A DNA stretch of 64,000 nt from an uncultured Lachnospira sp. GTDB taxonomy: Bacteria > Bacillota > Clostridia > Lachnospirales > Lachnospiraceae. The translations under genes were made by a program, and so were the position numbers. Below are positions 56,134 to 64,000 of the stretch, piece after piece. Below the pieces are notes generated by a model. That model was not told the origin of the DNA, ran no database searches, and saw only the letters and a program-made list of their open reading frames with translations. Each line of letters opens with the position of its first letter. Position 1 is the stretch's first letter. The stretch spans positions 58,259 to 122,258 of the forward strand of contig CALWKC010000003.1 of NCBI GenBank assembly GCA_944381165.1, in the 5' to 3' direction.

Positions 56134-56754
56134 ATGGCAAACGTATCTGTTTACAATATTGAAGGCAAGGAAGTTGGCTCTATCGAGTTAAACGATGCTG
56201 TATTTGGTGTTGAGATTAACGAACATCTCGTACACATGGCTGTCGTAAACCAGCTTGCAAATAATCGTCAGGGAACACAGAGCGCAAAGACACGTTCAGA
56301 AGTTTCCGGCGGCGGAAGAAAACCGTGGAGACAGAAGGGAACAGGTCATGCAAGACAGGGTTCTACAAGAGCTCCGCAGTGGACCGGCGGCGGTGTAGTA
56401 TTTGCTCCGAAGCCGAGAGATTATTCATTCAAGATGAACAAGAAGGAAAAGAGATATGCTCTTCTCTCAGCATTATCATCAAAGGTTGCTGACAGCAAGA
56501 TAGTTGTTCTCGATGAGTTCAAGCTTGATGAAGTTAAGACTAAGAAATTTGTTGAAGTTATGGACAACTTAAAGGTTTCTAAGGCACTCGTGGTAATCGA
56601 GGGCGAGAACAAGAATGTTGTTCTTTCAGGAAGAAATATTCCTACAGTTAAGATTTCTGCAACAAACGAGATTAACACATATGACGTGTTGAAGTATGAC
56701 ACTCTTGTTGTGACAAAGGCTGCTGTAGAGAAACTCGAGGAGGTGTATGCATAA
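56134..56754 (+). CDS. rplD: 50S ribosomal protein L4
   Basis: 206 residues; [18 protein letters not shown] and RAPQWTGGG form the exit-tunnel loop. GGAGG upstream. Its stop overlaps the start of rplW by one base. Confidence 0.98.
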   Translation: MANVSVYNIEGKEVGSIELNDAVFGVEINEHLVHMAVVNQLANNRQGTQSAKTRSEVSGGGRKPWRQKGTGHARQGSTRAPQWTGGGVVFAPKPRDYSFKMNKKEKRYALLSALSSKVADSKIVVLDEFKLDEVKTKKFVEVMDNLKVSKALVVIEGENKNVVLSGRNIPTVKISATNEINTYDVLKYDTLVVTKAAVEKLEEVYA

Positions 56755-57053
56755 TGGCAAACGTACAGTATTATGATGTAATCCTCAAGCCGGTTATTAC
56801 AGAGAAGTCAATGGCTGATATGGCTGTTAAGAAATATACATTTCTTGTGCATCCGGAAGCTAACAAGACTATGATTAAGGAAGCTGTTGAGAAGATGTTT
56901 GAGGGCACAAAGGTTGCCAGCGTAAACACAATGAACAGCGTCGGCAAGAAAAAGAGAAGAGGCAGAACAGTGGGAATGACTGCTAAGACAAAGAAGGCAA
57001 TTGTTCAGCTTACTGCTGACAGCAAGGATATTGAGATTTTTGAAGGTCTCTAA
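56754..57053 (+). CDS. rplW: 50S ribosomal protein L23
   Basis: 99 residues, with [12 protein letters not shown] and the tail [16 protein letters not shown]. Sits at the exit-tunnel mouth and docks SRP and trigger factor. Overlaps rplD by one base (TAATG). Confidence 0.98.
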   Translation: MANVQYYDVILKPVITEKSMADMAVKKYTFLVHPEANKTMIKEAVEKMFEGTKVASVNTMNSVGKKKRRGRTVGMTAKTKKAIVQLTADSKDIEIFEGL

Positions 57054-57108
57054 AATATAAGCTACAGTGTAGAAAACAATATTACACAACTCGAAAGGAG
57101 AGAATATA

Positions 57109-57951
57109 ATGGGAATCAAAACATATAACCCATATACACCTTCCAGAAGAAATATGACTGGTTCTGATTTCTCAGAAATCACAAAGACAACTCCTGAGAA
57201 GTCTTTGCTTGTTTCTAAGAAGAAGACAGCCGGACGCAACAATCAGGGTAAAATTACTGTGAGACATCACGGCGGCGGAAACAGACAGAAGTACAGAATT
57301 ATCGACTTCAAGAGAAATAAGGAAGGCGTTCCTGCAAAGGTTATCGGTATCGAGTATGATCCGAACAGAACAGCAAACATCGCATTAATCTGCTATGCAG
57401 ACGGCGAGAAATCATATATTATTGCACCTCAGGGTCTTACAGACGGAATGACAGTACAGAATGGTGCTGGTGCAGAGGTAAGAGTGGGCAACTGTCTGCC
57501 GCTTTCAGAAATTCCTGTTGGTACTCAGGTGCACAACATTGAGTTATATCCTGGCAAGGGCGGACAGCTGGTTCGTTCAGCAGGTAATTCGGCACAGTTA
57601 ATGGCTAAGGAAGGTAAGTATGCAACACTTCGTCTGCCTTCCGGTGAGATGAGAATGGTTCCTATCGTATGCCGCGCAACAATCGGCGTTGTAGGAAACG
57701 GAGATCACAGCCTGATTAATCTTGGTAAGGCAGGACGTAAGAGACATATGGGTATCAGACCTACAGTTCGTGGTTCTGTTATGAACCCTAATGACCATCC
57801 ACACGGTGGTGGTGAAGGAAGAGCGCCGGTTGGACGTCCGTCACCTATGACACCTTGGGGCAAGCCTGCTATGGGTCTTAAGACTCGTAAGAAGAAAAAG
57901 CAGTCTAATAAGCTGATTATCAGAAGAAGAGACGGCAGGGCTATCAAGTAA
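57109..57951 (+). CDS. rplB: 50S ribosomal protein L2
   Basis: 280 residues; [16 protein letters not shown], and [17 protein letters not shown]-like [14 protein letters not shown] hold the conserved peptidyl-transferase-centre His. AAAGGAGAG precedes the ATG. Confidence 0.98.
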   Translation: MGIKTYNPYTPSRRNMTGSDFSEITKTTPEKSLLVSKKKTAGRNNQGKITVRHHGGGNRQKYRIIDFKRNKEGVPAKVIGIEYDPNRTANIALICYADGEKSYIIAPQGLTDGMTVQNGAGAEVRVGNCLPLSEIPVGTQVHNIELYPGKGGQLVRSAGNSAQLMAKEGKYATLRLPSGEMRMVPIVCRATIGVVGNGDHSLINLGKAGRKRHMGIRPTVRGSVMNPNDHPHGGGEGRAPVGRPSPMTPWGKPAMGLKTRKKKKQSNKLIIRRRDGRAIK

Positions 57952-57997
57952 TTATTTTAAACTTTAAACAATCAAGATTATAAGGAGGTTTGAACCT

Positions 57998-58273
57998 ATG
58001 GCTCGATCACTTAAAAAAGGACCATTCGCAGACGAGAGCCTGCTTAAGAAGATAGATGCATTGAATGCTTCAAATGACAAGCAGGTTATTAAGACATGGT
58101 CACGTCGTTCAACTATTTTCCCTCAGTTCGTTGGACATACAATCGCAGTTCATGACGGAAGAAAGCATGTTCCTGTATATATTACAGAGGATATGGTTGG
58201 CCATAAGCTTGGTGAGTTCGTTGCAACAAGAACTTACAGAGGACATGGCAAGGACGAGAAGAAGAGCAGATAA
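57998..58273 (+). CDS. rpsS: 30S ribosomal protein S19
   Basis: 91 residues, [15 protein letters not shown] and the C-terminal [12 protein letters not shown]. Binds the 30S head with S13. TAAGGAGG upstream. Confidence 0.98.
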   Translation: MARSLKKGPFADESLLKKIDALNASNDKQVIKTWSRRSTIFPQFVGHTIAVHDGRKHVPVYITEDMVGHKLGEFVATRTYRGHGKDEKKSR

Positions 58274-58305
58274 ATATCCATTAATTGAAAGGAGGCTGTA
58301 ATCCC

Positions 58306-58692
58306 ATGGCAAAAGGACATAGATCCCAGATAAAGAGAGAGAGAAATGCCGTTAAGGACACAAGACCTAGCGCAAAATTATCATATGCCAGAGTTTCAGT
58401 ACAGAAAGCATGTTTCGTATTGGATGCTATCAGAGGCAAGAGCGTTGATGAGGCGCTTGCAATCGTAATGTACAATCCAAGATATGCTTCAACACTTATA
58501 GAGAAGTTAATTAAGTCAGCAGCAGCAAATGCTGAGAATAACAACGGTATGGACCCAAGCAGGCTGTATATTGAAGAGTGCTATGCAAACAAGGGACCGA
58601 CAATGAAGAGAATTAAGCCAAGAGCACAGGGTAGAGCTTACAGAATCGAAAAGAGAATGAGCCATATCACTATTATACTCAATGAAAGATAA
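58306..58692 (+). CDS. rplV: 50S ribosomal protein L22
   Basis: 128 residues. PSAKLSYARVSVQKACFVLD and the beta-hairpin IKPRAQGRAYRI lining the exit tunnel. ATG 58306 follows AAAGGAGG; an ATG at 58285 is upstream of that site. A stem-loop follows the gene. Confidence 0.97.
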   Translation: MAKGHRSQIKRERNAVKDTRPSAKLSYARVSVQKACFVLDAIRGKSVDEALAIVMYNPRYASTLIEKLIKSAAANAENNNGMDPSRLYIEECYANKGPTMKRIKPRAQGRAYRIEKRMSHITIILNER

Positions 58693-58724
58693 TTCCGGAT
58701 GCGCGAAAATGCGCATCGCCGGAA
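58693..58724 (+). other. Stem-loop between rplV and rpsC
   Basis: TTCCGG and ATGCGC (58693-58704) pair with GCGCAT and CCGGAA (58711-58724). No clear T-run follows, so it is more likely an RNA processing or attenuation element than a full terminator. Confidence 0.6.
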
Positions 58725-58771
58725 AGGCTTTTGGAAATTGACGTTTCCTGAAGAACAGAAAGGAGATTTAA

Positions 58772-59434
58772 ATGGGACAGAAAGTTAATCCTCATGGTTT
58801 AAGAGTCGGCGTTATCAAAGACTGGGATTCTAAATGGTACGCAGAAGATAACTTCGCTGACAACCTTGTAGAAGATTATAACATTAGAAAATTCCTTAAG
58901 GAAAAACTTTATGCTGCAGGAATTTCTAGAATTGAGACAGAGAGAGCTTCAGACAGACTTAAGATTATCATTCATACAGCTAAGCCTGGTGTCGTAATCG
59001 GTAAGGGCGGCGCTGAAATCGAGAGCCTGAAGAAGCAGGTTGAAAAGCTTACTTCAGCTAAGAAGTTAAGCATTGATATTAAGGAAGTAAAGAGACCGGA
59101 TAAGGATGCTCAGCTTGTTGCAGAAAACATTGCTCAGCAGCTTGAAAACCGTATCTCATTCAGAAGAGCTATGAAGTCATGCATGGGCAGAACAATGAAG
59201 CAGGGTGCAAAGGGTATCAAGACATGCTGCTCAGGACGTCTCGGCGGTGCTGATATGGCTCGTACAGAATTCTACAGCGAAGGTACAATTCCGCTTCAGA
59301 CACTTCGTGCTGACATTGATTATGGTTTTGCAGAGGCAGACACAACATACGGCAAGGTCGGCGTTAAGGTTTGGATTTATGAAGGAGAGGTACTTCCTGC
59401 AAAAAAGGCTAATAAGGAAGGGAGCGAACAATAA
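58772..59434 (+). CDS. rpsC: 30S ribosomal protein S3
   Basis: 220 residues: KH domain with [15 protein letters not shown] in the middle and the conserved [13 protein letters not shown] and [11 protein letters not shown] in the C-terminal domain. Forms the mRNA entry site. AAAGGAG upstream. Overlaps rplP by one base. Confidence 0.98.
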   Translation: MGQKVNPHGLRVGVIKDWDSKWYAEDNFADNLVEDYNIRKFLKEKLYAAGISRIETERASDRLKIIIHTAKPGVVIGKGGAEIESLKKQVEKLTSAKKLSIDIKEVKRPDKDAQLVAENIAQQLENRISFRRAMKSCMGRTMKQGAKGIKTCCSGRLGGADMARTEFYSEGTIPLQTLRADIDYGFAEADTTYGKVGVKVWIYEGEVLPAKKANKEGSEQ

Positions 59435-59871
59435 TGTTACTACCTAAGAGAGTAAAATATCGTAGACAGTTCCGTGGCTCAATGGCTGGTAAGGCTACAA
59501 GAGGCAATAAGATTACTAACGGTGAATATGGTATCGTTGCAGCAGAGCCATGTTGGATTAAATCAAATCAGATAGAGGCTGCCCGTATTGCGATGACACG
59601 TTACATCAAGCGTGGCGGTAAAGTATTTATTAAGATTTTCCCAGATAAGCCGGTAACAGGCAAGCCTATCGGTGTTCGAATGGGTAAAGGTAAAGGTAAC
59701 TTGGAGTGCTGGGTAGCAGTAGTTAAACCTGGACGTGTAATGTTTGAAATCTCAGGCGTTCCTGAAGAGACAGCCAGAGAGGCGTTGCGTCTTGCAACAC
59801 ACAAGCTTCCTTGCAAGTGTAAGGTTGTTTCACGTGCAGACTTAGAAGGCGGTGATAACAGTGAAAATTAA
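59434..59871 (+). CDS. rplP: 50S ribosomal protein L16
   Basis: 145 residues with [27 protein letters not shown]-like [15 protein letters not shown] and [19 protein letters not shown]. Binds near the A-site tRNA. Ends within the start of rpmC. Confidence 0.98.
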   Translation: MLLPKRVKYRRQFRGSMAGKATRGNKITNGEYGIVAAEPCWIKSNQIEAARIAMTRYIKRGGKVFIKIFPDKPVTGKPIGVRMGKGKGNLECWVAVVKPGRVMFEISGVPEETAREALRLATHKLPCKCKVVSRADLEGGDNSEN

Positions 59872-60061
59872 TAAATATGTAGAAGATTTAAAGGCAAAAT
59901 CAGCTGCAGAGTTAAATGATGAATTAGTAGCTGCTAAAAAGGAACTTTTCAACTTAAGATTCCAGAACGCAACAAACCAGTTGGACAATACTAGCAGAAT
60001 TAAGGAAGTAAGAAAGAATATTGCTAGAATTCAGACTGTAATTGCACAGAAGAATGCTTAA
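59861..60061 (+). CDS. rpmC: 50S ribosomal protein L29 (GTG start)
   Basis: 66 residues, ending [12 protein letters not shown] ... RIQTVIAQ. The GTG at 59861, preceded by GGCGGTGA, overlaps the end of rplP; an upstream frame extension is unsupported. Confidence 0.95.
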   Translation: MKINKYVEDLKAKSAAELNDELVAAKKELFNLRFQNATNQLDNTSRIKEVRKNIARIQTVIAQKNA

Positions 60062-60106
60062 TTGAATTATTGAATAAATAATAATCCTAAGAAAGGAGAA
60101 CGAACT

Positions 60107-60364
60107 GTGGAAGAGAGAAATCTTAGAAAAACTCGTACAGGCAGAGTCGTAAGCAATAAAATGGATAAGACAATCGTTGTTGCTGTTGAGGATAACGTAA
60201 AGCACCCGCTCTACAACAAGATTGTCAAGAGAACATACAAGTTAAAGGCGCACGATGAGAACAACGAATGTTTAATCGGCGATACTGTTAAAGTAATGGA
60301 GACAAGACCGCTCTCAAAGGATAAGAGATGGAGACTTGTTGAGATTATCAGCAGAGCAAAATAA
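60107..60364 (+). CDS. rpsQ: 30S ribosomal protein S17 (GTG start)
   Basis: 85 residues, [22 protein letters not shown] and [20 protein letters not shown] start at 60107 after AAAGGAG. Confidence 0.97.
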   Translation: MEERNLRKTRTGRVVSNKMDKTIVVAVEDNVKHPLYNKIVKRTYKLKAHDENNECLIGDTVKVMETRPLSKDKRWRLVEIISRAK

Positions 60365-60454
60365 TATTGTTAAAGAATTCAATATGTCGATACGCTTGGC
60401 ACGGTTGAAGATACCGTCAGAGCAGACATGGATATTACTGAAAGGGGTAGTATT

Positions 60455-60823
60455 ATGGTACAACAGGAAACCAGACTGAAGGTTGCCGATAACACAGGTG
60501 CTAAAGAAATCCTCTGCATCAGAGTTATGGGCGGCTCTACAAGAAGATATGCAAATATCGGTGATGTAATCGTAGCTTCTGTTAAAGAGGCAACACCAGG
60601 CGGCGTTGTTAAGAAGGGCGATGTTGTTAAGGCCGTAGTTGTTCGTACTGTTAAGGGTACACGTCGTAAAGATGGTTCATATATCAAATTTGATGAAAAT
60701 GCTGCTGTTATTATTAAAGATGACCAGACACCGAGAGGAACTCGTATTTTTGGACCAGTAGCAAGAGAGTTAAGAGATAAGAAGTTTATGAAAATCGTAT
60801 CTTTAGCTCCGGAAGTATTATAA
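60455..60823 (+). CDS. rplN: 50S ribosomal protein L14
   Basis: 122 residues, [17 protein letters not shown] and [21 protein letters not shown] 60455 follows AAAGGGG; the ATG at 60428 lacks an adequate site. Contacts 16S rRNA in the subunit bridge. Confidence 0.98.
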   Translation: MVQQETRLKVADNTGAKEILCIRVMGGSTRRYANIGDVIVASVKEATPGGVVKKGDVVKAVVVRTVKGTRRKDGSYIKFDENAAVIIKDDQTPRGTRIFGPVARELRDKKFMKIVSLAPEVL

Positions 60824-60835
60824 GGAGGTGCCACA

Positions 60836-61147
60836 ATGTCAGCTGTAAGAATTAAGAAGGGCGATACAGTTAAGGTTATCGCAGGAAAAGACAAGGGCAA
60901 GGAAGGCAAAGTATTGTCTGTAAATGCCAAAAACCATACAGCATTAGTTGAGGGCGTGAACATGGTTACAAAGCATGCAAAGCCAAGCGCAGCTAATCAG
61001 CAGGGTGGAATTCTCCACCAGGAAGCGCCAATCGATATTTCAAATATCATGTATTCCGTAAAGGGCAAGACAACAAAGATTGGCTATGACTTTAAGGATG
61101 GCAAAAAGGTTCGCGTTGCTAAGGCAACTGGCGAAGTTATTGACTAA
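60836..61147 (+). CDS. rplX: 50S ribosomal protein L24
   Basis: 103 residues. KOW motif [20 protein letters not shown] and [12 protein letters not shown]. Assembly initiator. AAGGAGG upstream. Confidence 0.98.
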   Translation: MSAVRIKKGDTVKVIAGKDKGKEGKVLSVNAKNHTALVEGVNMVTKHAKPSAANQQGGILHQEAPIDISNIMYSVKGKTTKIGYDFKDGKKVRVAKATGEVID

Positions 61148-61169
61148 TACGGGAAGGAGGCAATAAAAA

Positions 61170-61709
61170 TTGAGTAGACTTAGAGATTTATACGAAAACG
61201 AAATCACTAAAAAGATGACAGAGAAATTCGGTTACAAGAATCCTATGATGGTTCCTAAGATCGATAAGATAGTAATAAATATGGGCGTCGGCGAAGCAAA
61301 AGAAAATTCAAAGCTTCTCGATGCAGCAGTTAAAGAGCTTGAGATTATTTCAGGCCAGAAGGCAGTTCTCACAAGAGCAAAGAATTCTATTGCTAACTTC
61401 AAGTTAAGAGAGGGTATGCCAATCGGATGTAAGGTTACACTTCGCGGCGAGAAGATGTATGAATTCCTTGACAGACTTGTAAACCTTGCATTACCTCGTG
61501 TGCGTGACTTCAGAGGCGTAAGCCCTGATTCATTTGACGGAAGAGGAAATTATGCAATGGGTATCAGAGAGCAGATTATCTTCCCTGAAATCGAGTATGA
61601 TAAGATTGACAAGGTAAGAGGTATGGATGTTATCATCACAACAACAGCAAAGACAGACGAGGAAGCTCGTGAATTGCTGAGACTGTTCAACATGCCATTT
61701 AAGAACTAA
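61170..61709 (+). CDS. rplE: 50S ribosomal protein L5 (TTG start)
   Basis: 179 residues; [20 protein letters not shown] and [15 protein letters not shown] and DKVRGMDV near the end. The only usable start is TTG 61170, preceded by GGAAGGAGG. Binds 5S rRNA. Confidence 0.97.
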   Translation: MSRLRDLYENEITKKMTEKFGYKNPMMVPKIDKIVINMGVGEAKENSKLLDAAVKELEIISGQKAVLTRAKNSIANFKLREGMPIGCKVTLRGEKMYEFLDRLVNLALPRVRDFRGVSPDSFDGRGNYAMGIREQIIFPEIEYDKIDKVRGMDVIITTTAKTDEEARELLRLFNMPFKN

Positions 61710-61727
61710 TTTAAGGAGGAAAATTCA

Positions 61728-61913
61728 ATGGCTAAAACTTCAATGAAGATTAAGCAGCAGAGAGCACAAAAGTTCTCAACAAGAGAGTATACTCGTTGCA
61801 GAATTTGCGGCCGTCCACATGCTTATTTAAGAAAATACGGAATCTGCAGAATTTGCTTCCGTGAGTTAGCTTATAAGGGTCAGATCCCAGGCGTTAAGAA
61901 AGCTTCTTGGTAA
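61728..61913 (+). CDS. rpsN: 30S ribosomal protein S14, zinc type
   Basis: 61 residues with [20 protein letters not shown], the CxxC-CxxC zinc form typical of Gram-positives. AAGGAGG upstream. A spacer of about 120 bases with hairpin TGACGCC-TGA-GGCGTCA follows. Confidence 0.97.
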   Translation: MAKTSMKIKQQRAQKFSTREYTRCRICGRPHAYLRKYGICRICFRELAYKGQIPGVKKASW

Positions 61914-62036
61914 GATTTTGCCGGGGGCGCAGGTTTCTTTGGCGGAGCCTGCATATGACGCCTGAGGCGTCAGTTTCATTAACACAAGTCCTGCAATGCG
62001 GGAAACCGGTTAATTAATTAAGGAGGAACATTTAGA
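61914..62036 (+). other. Long intra-operon spacer between rpsN and rpsH
   Basis: About 120 bases, unusually long inside this operon. It contains GCAGG ... CCTGC and a hairpin TGACGCC-TGA-GGCGTCA (about 61957-61973). No T-run follows; possibly a small inserted element or regulatory structure. Confidence 0.5.
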
Positions 62037-62432
62037 ATGACAGATCCAATCGCAGATATGCTTACAAGAATCCGTAATGCGAATACAGCAAAGCATGACA
62101 CTGTTGATGTGCCATCATCAAAGATGAAGCTTGCTATCGCTAAAATCCTTTTGGACGAGGGTTATATTAAGTCATACGAACTTGTTGATAACGGTAGTTT
62201 CAAGGACATCCATATCACATTAAAGTATGGTAAAGATAAAAATGAAAAAATAATTTCCGGTCTTCAGAGAATTTCTAAGCCGGGTCTTAGAGTATATGCA
62301 AACAAGGAAGAGCTTCCAAAGGTTCTCGGAGGCCTCGGTGTTGCTATAATCTCAACAAACCAGGGTGTTATCACAGATAAGGAAGCAAGAAAGCTCGGCA
62401 TTGGCGGAGAGGTACTTGCGTTTATTTGGTAA
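62037..62432 (+). CDS. rpsH: 30S ribosomal protein S8
   Basis: 131 residues, [19 protein letters not shown] and the closing [29 protein letters not shown] upstream. Confidence 0.98.
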   Translation: MTDPIADMLTRIRNANTAKHDTVDVPSSKMKLAIAKILLDEGYIKSYELVDNGSFKDIHITLKYGKDKNEKIISGLQRISKPGLRVYANKEELPKVLGGLGVAIISTNQGVITDKEARKLGIGGEVLAFIW

Positions 62433-62509
62433 AAGTACGCAGCAAGACTGCATATTAACTCATGAGCGGGCATTAAAAGATGCTCTACTATAATTAGGAG
62501 GTGCACGGC

Positions 62510-63052
62510 ATGTCACGTATAGGAAGAATGCCTATCGCTGTACCGGCAGGAGTTACTGTTGATATAGCAGAAAATAATAAAGTGACTGTAAAGGGTCCTA
62601 AGGGAACACTCGAGAGAGTTTTACCTGCTGAAATGGACATCAAAATGGAAAACAATGAGATTATCGTTTCAAGACCAAACGACTTGAAAAAGATGAAATC
62701 ATTACACGGTTTGACAAGAACACTTATCAACAATATGGTTGTAGGTGTTACAGAAGGATATGAGAAGAAGCTTGAGGTAAACGGTGTTGGTTACAGAGCG
62801 CAGAAGCAGGGCAAGAAGCTTGTGCTTTCACTCGGTTATTCACATCCGGTTGAGATGGAAGACCCAGAGGGTATCGAGACTGTATTGGACGGTCAGAATA
62901 TCATCATTGTAAAGGGTATAAGCAAAGAAAAAGTTGGCCAGTACGCAGCTGAAATCAGAGCAAAGAGAGCTCCGGAGCCATATAAGGGCAAAGGTATCAA
63001 GTATGCTGATGAGGTTATTAGACGTAAGGTTGGTAAGACTGGTAAGAAATAA
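62510..63052 (+). CDS. rplF: 50S ribosomal protein L6
   Basis: 180 residues, [28 protein letters not shown] and [19 protein letters not shown] 62510 with AGGAGGTG; an ATG three codons earlier is inside the ribosome-binding spacing. Confidence 0.98.
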   Translation: MSRIGRMPIAVPAGVTVDIAENNKVTVKGPKGTLERVLPAEMDIKMENNEIIVSRPNDLKKMKSLHGLTRTLINNMVVGVTEGYEKKLEVNGVGYRAQKQGKKLVLSLGYSHPVEMEDPEGIETVLDGQNIIIVKGISKEKVGQYAAEIRAKRAPEPYKGKGIKYADEVIRRKVGKTGKK

Positions 63053-63069
63053 TTAAAGGAGTGAATATT

Positions 63070-63438
63070 ATGGTTAGTAAGAAGTCAAGAACGGTAGTTC
63101 GTGAAAATAAACATAGAAAATTACGTAATCGTTTCAGTGGCACGACAGAAAGACCACGTTTAGCTGTGTTTAGAAGCAATAATCATATGTACGCTCAGAT
63201 TATTGACGATACAGTTGGTAAGACACTTGTCTCAGCATCAACACTTGATAAGGACGTCAAGGCTGAATGTGAAAAGACTAATAACATTGAGGCTGCTGCT
63301 GTAGTTGGTAAGGTAGTTGCTAAGAAGGCATTAGAAAAGGGTATTACGACTGTTGTCTATGACAGAGGCGGTTTTATATATGAAGGAAAAGTAAAAGCAT
63401 TGGCAGAGGCAGCTAGAGAAGCTGGCCTTGAATTCTAA
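63070..63438 (+). CDS. rplR: 50S ribosomal protein L18
   Basis: 122 residues, [22 protein letters not shown] and [26 protein letters not shown] 63070 with AAAGGAG. Binds 5S rRNA. Confidence 0.97.
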   Translation: MVSKKSRTVVRENKHRKLRNRFSGTTERPRLAVFRSNNHMYAQIIDDTVGKTLVSASTLDKDVKAECEKTNNIEAAAVVGKVVAKKALEKGITTVVYDRGGFIYEGKVKALAEAAREAGLEF

Positions 63439-63456
63439 GCGGAAGGGAGAAACAGT

Positions 63457-63966
63457 ATGAAGCGTACAATCATTGACGCTAGTCAGTTAGAGTTAAATGA
63501 TAATGTTGTAGCAATCAAACGAGTAACTAAGGTAGTAAAGGGCGGACGTAACATGAGATTCGCAGCTTTGGTTATCGTTGGTGACGGCAACGGACACGTA
63601 GGTGCAGGTGTTGGTAAGGCAGCCGAAGTTCCTGAGGCAATCCGCAAGGGAAAAGAAGATGCTATGAAACATTTAGTAGAAGTTCCGATTGATGAGAATG
63701 GCTCAGTTCCACATGACTATATCGGTAAGTTCGGAGGCTCTACAGTACTTCTTAAGAGAGCTCCTGAAGGTACAGGTATCATCGCCGGTGGTCCTGCTCG
63801 TTCAGTACTAGAGCTTGCAGGCATCAAGAACATTCGTACAAAGTCACTTGGCTCTAACAATAAGCAGAACGTAGTACTTGCGACAATCGCAGGACTTCAG
63901 TCTATGAAGACGCCTGAGGAAGTAGCAAGACTTCGCGGCAAGTCAGTAAGCGAGATTCTTGGTTAA
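63457..63966 (+). CDS. rpsE: 30S ribosomal protein S5
   Basis: 169 residues with [39 protein letters not shown] and [15 protein letters not shown]. Takes part in decoding accuracy. GGAAGGGAG upstream. Last complete gene; the operon is expected to continue (rpmD, rplO, secY) beyond the window. Confidence 0.98.
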   Translation: MKRTIIDASQLELNDNVVAIKRVTKVVKGGRNMRFAALVIVGDGNGHVGAGVGKAAEVPEAIRKGKEDAMKHLVEVPIDENGSVPHDYIGKFGGSTVLLKRAPEGTGIIAGGPARSVLELAGIKNIRTKSLGSNNKQNVVLATIAGLQSMKTPEEVARLRGKSVSEILG

Positions 63967-64000
63967 TTTGTGATATTGTAATGTCCGCAGTTATGCGGCG

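Overview
The window looks like chromosome from a low-GC, strictly anaerobic Gram-positive bacterium of the class Clostridia, most probably a Lachnospiraceae relative. The evidence is a Firmicutes-type S10-spc ribosomal gene order with a zinc-type S14, rubrerythrins with a short PerR, a NiaR-controlled nadABC operon, a heterodimeric ABC exporter, strong AGGAGG-like ribosome binding sites and frequent GTG/TTG starts. This assignment rests on gene content only; no 16S gene is present.

Layout. 1-10 kb: a truncated 2-hydroxyacid dehydrogenase, an orphan tyrosine recombinase, an unrecognised 206-residue protein, an ADA2/ADGF-like adenosine deaminase, a COG2509-type flavoprotein overlapping a ketopantoate-reductase-family gene, lactaldehyde reductase (fucO) and a zinc-ribbon membrane protein. 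10-15.7 kb: a small inverted-repeat element, phosphoketolase, an AraC regulator, and a LysR-flavodoxin pair. 15.7-19.7 kb: first copy of an unassigned cassette (small secreted protein, Cys/His lipoprotein, duplicated ABC-2-like membrane protein). 19.7-28.3 kb: P1 peptidase with an ECF S-component, a hairpin-rich non-coding stretch, a heterodimeric ABC exporter, enolase, and a split ThrE-type exporter. 28.3-36.3 kb: a LytTR regulator with an altered receiver, followed by a second, tandemly duplicated version of the same cassette and a relic of a further copy. 36.4-44.7 kb: cysK, a thiazole salvage set (structured leader, thiW, thiM, TenI-like), a double hemerythrin, and nadA-nadB-nadC-niaR. 44.7-54.6 kb: a CmpB-type membrane protein, rbr-perR-rbr, an RlmI-like methyltransferase, a DUF362 ferredoxin-like protein, a SulP transporter overlapping an ABC-F ATPase. 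54.6-64 kb: the S10-spc ribosomal operon from rpsJ to rpsE, running out of the window.

How the parts fit. Central metabolism (phosphoketolase, enolase, fucO), cofactor acquisition (NAD synthesis under NiaR, thiazole salvage, possibly pantothenate-like uptake) and anaerobe oxidative defence (rubrerythrins, PerR, hemerythrin) are ordinary. The least explained material is the pair of secreted-protein/lipoprotein/permease cassettes. They lack their own ABC ATPase, carry internal duplications, lie next to a LytTR regulator, and the first copy is preceded by a 21-bp-period direct repeat of the kind LytTR proteins bind. I regard this as the best candidate for an undescribed system, with function unknown.
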